DNA of 64,000 nt from NCBI GenBank assembly GCA_965262365.1, contig OZ253541.1:1550001-1614000 (forward strand). The letters are read 5' to 3'. A program made the translations under genes and the position numbers. Position 1 is the first letter of the stretch. Each line of letters begins with the position of its first letter. Below, in pieces: positions 17,489 through 24,149 of this stretch. A model generated the notes under the pieces. That model was not told the origin of the DNA, did not search any database, and worked only from the letters and a program-made list of their open reading frames with translations. Source of the stretch: UBA6522 sp965262365. Lineage in GTDB: Bacteria; Pseudomonadota; Gammaproteobacteria; Steroidobacterales; Rariloculaceae.

Positions 17489-18369
17489 TGGGACTGGCAG
17501 ACTGGTTCGGTGGACTCGGTTCGAACATCCAGATCGACGACGTTGGAACCATTTCCCGGCGCTACAGGGACATCACACGCCGTCTGAACACCGACTTCTG
17601 GAACACCACGTCGGACACCTCGCACAGCCTCTACGTGGGATCTTACGGACGCAATACCGCCATTAAGGGCTTTAGCGACCTCGACATGATCTTTGAACTG
17701 CCTCCAGCGCTCTATTCCCGATACAACAGTCACATCGGGAACGGTCAATCCGCCTTGCTTCAGGCCGTTCGCAACTCCATAGGCAAAACCTATACCGGCA
17801 CACGCATCGGCGCCGATGGACAGGTGGTCGCGGTCAGCTTCCTGGATGGGATCACGTTCGAGGTCGTGCCTGTCTTCAACAACACGGCAGACACCTATAC
17901 ATTCGCCGATTCCAACGGCGGCGGCTCCTGGAAAACGACCAATCCACGGGCCGAGATCAGCGCGATTCGAACCAAGAATACCGCTTGCAACGGCAATCTT
18001 GTCGCTCTTTGCCGAATGATGCGGACCTGGAAGAAAACATGGGTCGTGCCGATCAGCGGATTGCTCGTCGACACCCTCGCGTACCAGTTCATGGCAAGTT
18101 GGACGTACAGGGCCAAGTCCCGATTCTATTACGACTGGATGTGTCGCGACTTTTTCGCTTTCATGAAGGATCAGCCCAGAAATCAAGCCTACTGGAAGGC
18201 CCCGGGGAGCGGCCAGTACGTCTACGGCAAGGGTTTGTTCCAGTGGAAGGCGACGAGATGCTACAACATCGCGGTTGAAGCCATAGGCCATGAATCGGCC
18301 GAGCCCAAACGGGAATGGTCGGCCAAACGAAAGTGGAGAGAAATCTTTGGAAACTCGTTCCCGAACTAA
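17488..18369 (+). CDS. CD-NTase (SMODS-type nucleotidyltransferase)
   Basis: A 293-residue nucleotidyltransferase of the cGAS/DncV-like class. The Pol-beta core shows YVGSYGRNTAIKGFSDLDM with Gly-Ser at 51-52 and the DLD metal pair at 64-66; the third acidic position is in ITFEVVPVF (Glu125), a variation seen in this superfamily. A helical C-terminal half with conserved Trp/Lys follows. CD-NTases make cyclic di- or oligonucleotides on phage infection and activate a neighbouring effector. GGAGAG precedes the ATG. The next gene is a two-TM SLATT protein overlapping by 23 bases, so the two make a compact CBASS-like unit. The product nucleotide cannot be read from sequence. Confidence 0.85.
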   Translation: MGLADWFGGLGSNIQIDDVGTISRRYRDITRRLNTDFWNTTSDTSHSLYVGSYGRNTAIKGFSDLDMIFELPPALYSRYNSHIGNGQSALLQAVRNSIGKTYTGTRIGADGQVVAVSFLDGITFEVVPVFNNTADTYTFADSNGGGSWKTTNPRAEISAIRTKNTACNGNLVALCRMMRTWKKTWVVPISGLLVDTLAYQFMASWTYRAKSRFYYDWMCRDFFAFMKDQPRNQAYWKAPGSGQYVYGKGLFQWKATRCYNIAVEAIGHESAEPKREWSAKRKWREIFGNSFPN

Positions 18370-18937
18370 CGCCACCTCCGATTCACAAGCCATTCTGGAA
18401 GATCAGTTGCGCGAGTGCTATGGACGCGTCGTGTACTCTCACAAGACCCATGAGAAGTGCGCCGATATCCTCCTGTCGCGGCTCGCTTCGATCAAATTCT
18501 GGCAAATCCTTCTTTCGGCCGTGACGACGGGCGGCTGTATTGCCGTCGTGTTCGGCGCCGGTACCGTCGGAGCCTGGGTCGGTGTCCTCGTGTCGACATC
18601 GCTTCTCGCGCTGAACACGTACACCAAGGACTATGACCTGGGTGAGCTGTCCCAGAAGCACAGACAGGCAGGCGCGGACCTGTGGATCATCCGCGAGAAG
18701 TACCTGTCGCTCATCACCGACCTCAAAATGGGCACGCAACCGCTCGACAACATACGGGACGCCCGGGACAAGGTCCTGATCGAATTGCATTCGACATATT
18801 CGGGCGCCCCGAGTACCACGTACCAGGCGTACAGGAAAGCTCAGAAGGCGCTCAGGCATCTCGAGGACATGACGTTCTCAGATGAGGAAATCGACGCCTT
18901 TCTGCCGAACCAGCTCAACAAGAACCCACCACGCTAG
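18347..18937 (+). CDS. SLATT-domain two-TM effector
   Basis: A ~196-residue membrane protein. Two adjacent hydrophobic helices (WQILLSAVTTGGCIAVVFG and VGAWVGVLVSTSLLALNT) are followed by a long helical cytoplasmic region with a conserved Y-T-K-D-Y-D motif, the layout of the SLATT family that accompanies SMODS nucleotidyltransferases. In CBASS such proteins are thought to form pores when the nucleotide signal binds. I prefer the TTG start at 18347, which has GGAGAG seven bases upstream, over an ATG at 18290 that would add 19 low-complexity residues inside the CD-NTase gene. No E1/E2/JAB or TRIP13-like helper genes adjoin, consistent with a minimal two-gene type. Confidence 0.82.
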   Translation: METRSRTNATSDSQAILEDQLRECYGRVVYSHKTHEKCADILLSRLASIKFWQILLSAVTTGGCIAVVFGAGTVGAWVGVLVSTSLLALNTYTKDYDLGELSQKHRQAGADLWIIREKYLSLITDLKMGTQPLDNIRDARDKVLIELHSTYSGAPSTTYQAYRKAQKALRHLEDMTFSDEEIDAFLPNQLNKNPPR

Positions 18938-18989
18938 AACGCCCCGACATACCCGTCGGCTCCGTCTGCGTGAGGATTGGAGCGCGCGC

Positions 18990-19138
18990 GCGACGACTGG
19001 CGCACCCGAACGGGCCCGATCGAGCCCAAACGCGCTTTGCACGCGAGCCGCGCGGCCCACATCCGACGCAGCCGCATGAGTGCCACGGTGGTCTTTCCGC
19101 TGCCCGCCGCTCCCGGATCAGCCTGAACCCCAGCGCCG
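18990..19138 (-). pseudogene. P-loop ATPase/helicase fragment
   Basis: On the minus strand a frame reads GVQADPGAAGSGKTTVALMR followed by LRRMWAARLA, a good Walker A motif with the TTVAL context of superfamily I (UvrD-like) helicases. It is bounded by the brnA stop and loses recognisable character after ~50 codons, so at most a short relic remains. It could be chance, but the motif is well formed. Confidence 0.35.
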
Positions 19139-19399
19139 CTAACGCTTCGGATCCTGCGCCCGCACGTAGCTTTCCAGCACCCGGTTAATGCGCGTCTGGT
19201 AGCCCTTTCCCGACGCCTTGAAATGGGCGAGCACCGAACGCTTCACCCGCAGGGTGATCTGCTCGGTACGATCCGGTTCCACGAGCCTCGCCCGCTGCCA
19301 GAACGTCTCGTCCAGCTCGGCAATATCGCTGAAATCGATATCCTCGTCCTTCGTGGCCGCGATTTCGTCGGGTGTAAGCGCCCTATCGTATTCGTTCAT
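19139..19399 (-). CDS. brnA: BrnA-type antitoxin
   Basis: An 86-residue antitoxin. The N-terminal half is acidic (TPDEIAATKDEDIDFSDIAE), and the C-terminal half is a ribbon-helix-helix-like DNA-binding region (TEQITLRVKRSVLAHFKAS then GYQTRINRVLESYVRAQ). BrnA proteins neutralise BrnT and repress their own operon. The ATG at 19399 overlaps the brnT end by 17 bases, so the pair is cotranscribed with the toxin first, the normal BrnTA order. A longer upstream frame exists but would overlap brnT heavily. Confidence 0.9.
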   Translation of the reverse strand: MNEYDRALTPDEIAATKDEDIDFSDIAELDETFWQRARLVEPDRTEQITLRVKRSVLAHFKASGKGYQTRINRVLESYVRAQDPKR

Positions 19400-19658
19400 A
19401 ATAAGCCTGCCTTTCCTTACGCGACGCCGGACGGGCCGAAATCTGCCGAACGCGGCCGTCCCTTTCCGTGTGAGCGACCACGAGCACCCCCGCGTTTCCA
19501 ACTCTCCCGATACTGACGTGGCGCACCTCGCCATAATGCACCCGATCATCGACCCGAGAAAGAACGGGTCCGCCGAATACCCGACGCGCCGTATCGAAAC
19601 TCACGCCGTGCTTGCGGATATTGGCCCGGTTCTTGGACTCGTCCCATTCAAACAACAT
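19383..19658 (-). CDS. brnT: BrnT-type ribonuclease toxin
   Basis: A 91-residue RelE-fold toxin starting MLFEWDESKNRANIRKHGVSF, the typical BrnT opening, with EVRHVSIGRVGNAGVLVV and an end RQISARPASRKERQAYYE that contains the conserved arginine-serine/alanine-arginine active-site region (ISAR-x-A-S/T-x-x-E-R). BrnT toxins cleave RNA and arrest growth. The gene starts just downstream of a palindromic operator-like sequence and overlaps brnA. Length and motifs are intact. Confidence 0.93.
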   Translation of the reverse strand: MLFEWDESKNRANIRKHGVSFDTARRVFGGPVLSRVDDRVHYGEVRHVSIGRVGNAGVLVVAHTERDGRVRQISARPASRKERQAYYERIR

Positions 19659-19663
19659 TGCCT

Positions 19664-19690
19664 ATTGTAACCATATTTTGTAGTTACAAT
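19664..19690. promoter_or_regulatory. brnTA operator/promoter palindrome
   Basis: ATTGTAAC at 19664-19671 and GTTACAAT at 19683-19690 form a perfect 8-bp inverted repeat around an 11-base AT-rich centre. Read toward brnT it contains TACAAT, a good -10 box, just upstream of the toxin ATG, suggesting a short or absent leader. The repeat is well placed for BrnA autorepression. Its right arm overlaps the stop region of the gene that ends at 19684. Confidence 0.6.
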
Positions 19691-20845
19691 AAGGTGCGTT
19701 TGGCAACCATCCAGTGATCAGGCTCTTGTCCATAGCGACCGATCGGAACCGATGCGCGCGAATACCGCCTGCGCGGGCGGACAAGCACGCAAACCGCGAT
19801 TTTCCGTCTTTCGTCCGCGGACAATCCCTCCACCAGGAACCGATCGAGCTCCCCAGCATTGGCCGGAATCCCGCCCATCCCGGGCGTTGGCCGACAATGT
19901 TCGGTATCCCCGAACCAAAAGACCACGTAGATCCCGTGACCGTTCGCTCCCGGATCCCGGGCGTATTTGGCAATCAATTGATTCCGGATGGCGCTCCACA
20001 GATCCGTATGGCAACTCCTCTTAATCTCGATTGGGACATTGAAGCCACTGCATGCGACACGGATGTCCGCCCGTTTATCGTCAGCGTAAGTGCCCTCGGG
20101 CTGAAGGTCGATACCCTGCCTCTCCAAGCCGGATCGCAACTCGTCGATCAATGCGTTGCGTCCCGCGTTCTCCGGTTTCGGGCTCACAGGACGGTCGAAT
20201 GAATCGACGTTCCAGAATTTGCTCCACGCATTGGTGTTCCCGTCGCGGATCCATTGTGCGGTTCGTCTCAGTTGATCCATTGTCACCGCTGCCAGGTCGG
20301 CGGCGTTTGCCGGCCTCGCGTTGTTTAACACGTCCACCACCCGCCCGACATCCGCGTATTCAAAGCTCGCGTCGCGCCGAATCGCCTTCTGACGGCTCGC
20401 CGCGTCGACAATTTGCGTACGCCAGGTGGCAAGCTCTTTGTGTACGGACAGTCTTTCGAGTTCTTCCGATGCGCTGCCGGTCGCGTCGGTTGCCAGTAGA
20501 TTAATCAGTCCGTGGACTCGGTCCGTCGCTTCCATGCCCGGAGTTACGATGGTTCCCGTCTCGGAATCGTTATTCAGAGAATACGGGTGATGCAGGACGC
20601 CAATCGTTCGAATCAATAACGCCAGCGCCCCAGCGTCCAGTTGCTCAATCAACACGCGCGGCGTTTCGCTTCTGCTCGCCAAAAAATCACTCAGTCGCTG
20701 GACACGCCGCTCCTGCCCGGCCACGTACGATTCAACCCGCGCAACAAACCGCACCGGGCGAACGATCAAGCCCGCACCGAGCCAGTACACGCGCTGCGCC
20801 ATATTCATGCTTCGGGCGCCCAGCTTATCCGCCGCACTGGTTTCG
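19684..20845 (-). pseudogene. Nuclease-like defence protein, C-terminal remnant
   Basis: About 387 codons on the minus strand end in a domain with DKRADIRVACSGFNVPIEIKR, then HTDLWSAIRNQLIAKYARD and GIYVVFWFGD. The D-x(n)-E-x-K pattern within beta strands matches PD-(D/E)XK nuclease folds found at the C-termini of large defence proteins. The upstream ~250 residues are helical. The frame's apparent N-terminus (residues ~1-11) is antisense to an IS256 transposase fragment, so the original 5' portion has been replaced by that insertion or by a deletion at its edge. The full gene was probably much longer. No function can be fixed. Confidence 0.6.
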
Positions 20846-21162
20846 GCGGTGACCGATGCGGTGCTCGAGGACGTCACCGCGTGGCAGAACCGCCCGCTGG
20901 AGCCGGTCTACGCGATCGTGTACTTCGACGCGCTGCGGGTGAAGATCCGCGACGAGGGCCTGGTGCGCAACAAGGCGGTGTACCTGGCCATGGGGATCAC
21001 CTGTAACGGCGACGAGGAGGTGCTGGGGCTGTGGATCGAGCAGACCGAGGGGGCGAAGTTCTGGCTACGGGTGATGAACGAGCTCAAGGTCCGCGCCACA
21101 CAGGACCTGCTGATCGCGGTGGTGGATGGGCTGAAGGGCTTTCCCGAGGCCATCACGAAGTT
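20846..21162 (+). pseudogene. IS256-family transposase, internal fragment
   Basis: About 105 codons match the central catalytic region of IS256-type transposases: VYAIVYFDALRVKIRDEG (first Asp) and the segment LWIEQTEGAKFWLRVMNELK followed by LIAVVDGLKGFPEAI (second Asp). Both ends of the transposase are missing; the frame runs into unrelated sequence after GFPEAI. It is a deletion relic that abuts the nuclease-like remnant on one side and the propeller-gene operon on the other. Confidence 0.8.
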
Positions 21163-21332
21163 GAGTTGCCCCAGCTTCCATCATTGCACCGACAGCAGGT
21201 GTGCGGGGAGTCTGGGGTAGCTCACGCATGTTCCTCACCATCCATCGCAACGTCGAAAACTGGTATAACAGCAGTATCGTAGGCACTCTAGAGCCGTAAT
21301 CTCGCCGGCTCGAGTTCAGCAAGGAGGTCGTG

Positions 21333-22598
21333 ATGATCAAGAGCGGAGCGTTATCCGTCGTCGCGGGCCTGTTTGGCATCCTGGTATATTTCACTGGGTC
21401 CGCCGGAGAGGCGCAGGTCGTGGAGGGTCAGGCTGTCGATGCGAATGGCGCACCTCAGTACATCGTCGATCCGTTCTGGCCCAAGCCGCTGCCGAACCGC
21501 TGGAGCATGCAGCAGGTCGTGGGTACCTGGGTAGACGATATGGATCATGTCTGGTTCTTGAACCGCGGCAGAGCTGCGCTGCCGATTGAGCTGGCGGCGG
21601 AACCCGGGCCGGGAGCGGCACTCTGTTGCGTGCGCGGGCCGGAGGTGATCGAGCTCGATCAGGCGGGCAATGTCGTGAATGCCTGGGGCGGTCCCGGATA
21701 CCATCCGCTGTGGCCGACATACCTCCAGACTGTGATTGCGGACAGCCAGGGGTTTGTCTGGATTGGCGGCGAGGCGGCGCAGGACAGCATCCTGAAGTTC
21801 ACGCGCGACGGCGAGTTCGTCTGGGATTTTGACCATCGGCCGCCGAGGCTCGGCACCGATGCCGACAACCGGACCTCGCAGACGCCTGAGAACAACCAGG
21901 ACGTTGACACGATTGTGAACGTGGGGCGCTTTCAGCTCGACGAGGTTGCCAACGAGATCTACATCATCGATCAGAAGCGCGTCACGGTCTTCGACGCCTC
22001 GACCGGCGAGTTCAAACGTGGCTGGGGCGGGCACGGGATGCCGCTGAGCGAGATCCCGAACGAGCCGATTGCGGGTTACACCTGGGATGGCGGTCCGCCG
22101 CCCGACGAGAGAAATTTTGCGCCGACGCTACATTTTATCGAGATCTCGAGAGACCGGCGCGTCTACATCGGAGAGCGTGGCCAGAACCGGATTCAGGTGT
22201 TCACTACCGACGGAGACTGGCTGCAAAACATCTATGTCTCGCCGAACACGCCTGCGCAACGAGGCCGATGTGGTGGTCTGCGCGAAAATCCCGCCTCTCC
22301 CATGCCTGTCGGAACCTTTTACTCCTCGATTTGCGGCACGATGTACAAGATGATTATTTCCAAGGATCCGGAGCAGAAGTATCTGTTCGTCGCCGACGCG
22401 CATAACGACGTCATCTGGACGGTCGACCGGCTAAGCGGGGAGACACTCGGGTATTTCGGTGGTAACGGCCGACTCGCCGGTCAGTTGCACTTTCCCAACG
22501 CGATCGGCATCGATACGTACGGCAATATCTTCGTCGGCGAAGTCGACACCGCCAAACGGATTCAGAAGTTTGCCCCGGTCATGACGGGCGGTCGCTAG
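21333..22598 (+). CDS. Exported beta-propeller (NHL-like) protein
   Basis: A 421-residue protein with an N-terminal signal segment (IKSGALSVVAGLFGILVYF) and repeating propeller-type strands such as VIELDQAGNVVNAWGG, SILKFTRDGEFVWDFDH, RVTVFDASTGEFKRGWGG and RIQVFTTDGDWLQNIYV, each with the V-x-x-F-D/T-x-x-G-x-x spacing of NHL repeats. The C-terminal IGIDTYGNIFVGEVDTAKRI repeat closes the ring. Such periplasmic propellers bind ligands or act as lyases; the substrate is unknown. AAGGAGGT is ideally placed before the ATG at 21333. It leads a three-gene cluster with two other exported proteins, separated by 33 and 66 bases. Confidence 0.78.
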   Translation: MIKSGALSVVAGLFGILVYFTGSAGEAQVVEGQAVDANGAPQYIVDPFWPKPLPNRWSMQQVVGTWVDDMDHVWFLNRGRAALPIELAAEPGPGAALCCVRGPEVIELDQAGNVVNAWGGPGYHPLWPTYLQTVIADSQGFVWIGGEAAQDSILKFTRDGEFVWDFDHRPPRLGTDADNRTSQTPENNQDVDTIVNVGRFQLDEVANEIYIIDQKRVTVFDASTGEFKRGWGGHGMPLSEIPNEPIAGYTWDGGPPPDERNFAPTLHFIEISRDRRVYIGERGQNRIQVFTTDGDWLQNIYVSPNTPAQRGRCGGLRENPASPMPVGTFYSSICGTMYKMIISKDPEQKYLFVADAHNDVIWTVDRLSGETLGYFGGNGRLAGQLHFPNAIGIDTYGNIFVGEVDTAKRIQKFAPVMTGGR

Positions 22599-22631
22599 CA
22601 CGGGTTAGGAGCTACCTGGCTGCGGGGGTCT

Positions 22632-23264
22632 ATGATGCGTTTCGTCCCGGTATTGTTCGTGATTATGAGCGGTTTGTGTGCCACATCGTCGTCGGCGCAG
22701 GAGTGGCGCGCCTATATCAGCCTGGAGGACGGTTTCCGCGTTCGCGTTCCCGGCGAGTTTGCGGTCACGGAGACGACCTGGGACTCCGAGTACGGCGCCG
22801 TGATGCCTGCGCGGATTTATCTCTACGAGGACGGCTCGAGCAGCTACAAGCTTACGGTGGTCGACTACACCGACGCGTACCGCATCCACGCCGCACGAGA
22901 GGACCGCACCGAGGCCGACACGCTCCGTATCTATTGGGAGGTCGACGTCCACGCTTCGGTTGTCTACGCTGCCAGCATGATTCGGCAGCGTCCGGGCAGG
23001 ATCGTATTCAACGCTTATCACTACATCGGTCGCGTTCCGGGTGAACAAATCCAGATGATCTACCCTGATGAGTCTCGTCTGTATGCCGCGATCTACCTGC
23101 ATGCCGGCAAGCTGTACGTCCTCGAGGCCACGGTTCCGCCAAATGCGCCGCCACCTGTCGTCTATCAGCAATCGCTCGGATGGGTAGACGAGAACGGCAA
23201 TGAGATCCGCTATCAGAACATCGGCGACGCCCCAACAGTCGTCAACAAGCCGGATGGGCGCTAG
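22632..23264 (+). CDS. Exported protein of unknown function
   Basis: A 210-residue protein with a clear signal peptide (RFVPVLFVIMSGLCATSSSA, cleavage before QEWRAY). The mature start EWRAYISLEDGFRVRVPGEF followed by ETTWDSEYG is typical of a group of small periplasmic proteins that I cannot tie to a function. It sits between the propeller gene and a DUF6152 gene, and the three are probably one operon. A decayed relative of its N-terminus (AQDWIEYVHRADRC) appears at 58.4 kb. Confidence 0.7.
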   Translation: MMRFVPVLFVIMSGLCATSSSAQEWRAYISLEDGFRVRVPGEFAVTETTWDSEYGAVMPARIYLYEDGSSSYKLTVVDYTDAYRIHAAREDRTEADTLRIYWEVDVHASVVYAASMIRQRPGRIVFNAYHYIGRVPGEQIQMIYPDESRLYAAIYLHAGKLYVLEATVPPNAPPPVVYQQSLGWVDENGNEIRYQNIGDAPTVVNKPDGR

Positions 23265-23330
23265 CGAGGACTGTCGATGCAGGCTGGCGTCGGATACGCC
23301 AAGGATCGATTGAATGGTTGGGAGAATGCG

Positions 23331-23702
23331 ATGAAGCTTGAGAACTTCGCTGTCGCTACTGCGATGGTACTGACGCTGATGCCGCCCGTCTGGGCACATC
23401 ATTCCAGCGGCGGCTACAGAATGACCGAGTACACACACCTGCAAGGCCGGGTCACCGAGGTCCACTGGGTCAATCCGCACGTCTGGCTTTACATGGAAGT
23501 GACCGACGAGAACGGTGAGCCGGCGGTCTGGGTGCTGGAAGCGACAGGAATCGGCAACCTGCGAAACAACGGAGTTACGGAGGACCTGGTTGCGCCAGGA
23601 ACCAACATCTCGGTTCGTTGCCACCGGCTCAGGGACGGTGCCAACGGTTGTCTGCTCGGGTTCCTGACCCCCGAAGGCGGCGAAGAGCTGGAGTGGGGCT
23701 AA
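23331..23702 (+). CDS. DUF6152 family exported protein
   Basis: About 123 residues with a signal peptide (AVATAMVLTLMPPVWA) followed at once by HHSSGGYRM and GRVTEVHWVNPHVWLYMEV, the conserved core of DUF6152, where HHS opens the mature chain and WxNPH lies in an OB-like strand. The function is unknown. The ATG at 23331 has GGGAGA upstream and begins a proper signal peptide, so it is preferred to the longer frame from 23277. Remnants of other DUF6152 genes occur at 50.9 and 52.6 kb. Confidence 0.82.
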   Translation: MKLENFAVATAMVLTLMPPVWAHHSSGGYRMTEYTHLQGRVTEVHWVNPHVWLYMEVTDENGEPAVWVLEATGIGNLRNNGVTEDLVAPGTNISVRCHRLRDGANGCLLGFLTPEGGEELEWG

Positions 23703-24149
23703 CAGTGCATCCGGTTGACTCTGATCTCGACAGGGGCATTCATCGAGAGGAAAATTAGATCAGAAGAACGAGAAACTTGGGGGGAGTGTCATGCGGCTCG
23801 GGGAAACCTCCGTTTGGCATCTGATTATCATCCTGTTGATGGTCGGGACACCTGTCGCGATTTTTTGCCCAGGAGGAGCAGCATAGATTGCGATGGATCA
23901 GCACACTGCGCACATTAACGATGTCGTGTACAAGTACTCGGGTCGATATTCCGAGTCGTAGACTAGGCGTGCCCCGGCAGCCCAACCTCCCCCGAAATAT
24001 AACCGTAAAATGCTTTCTATCCGGGGAATGGGCCGGAAGCGCATGCCTGGAACATCCGATGATCCTGCACGAATCGCCGGCATTCACCTCGAGTTGATTC
24101 AGGCCACGGAAACAAATCGAGGCATTCCTGCGATCTACATCGAGAACGA
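23703..24149. other. 447-base gap with no recognised gene
   Basis: This gap separates the propeller operon from the convergent TonB-receptor gene. Short frames on both strands have no family-like motifs, and no clear terminator hairpin was found. Confidence 0.5.

Noticed and set aside
17170..18393. 407-residue open frame on the minus strand
   Set aside because: It lies opposite the CD-NTase gene, has no recognisable domain, and would destroy the well-supported plus-strand operon.
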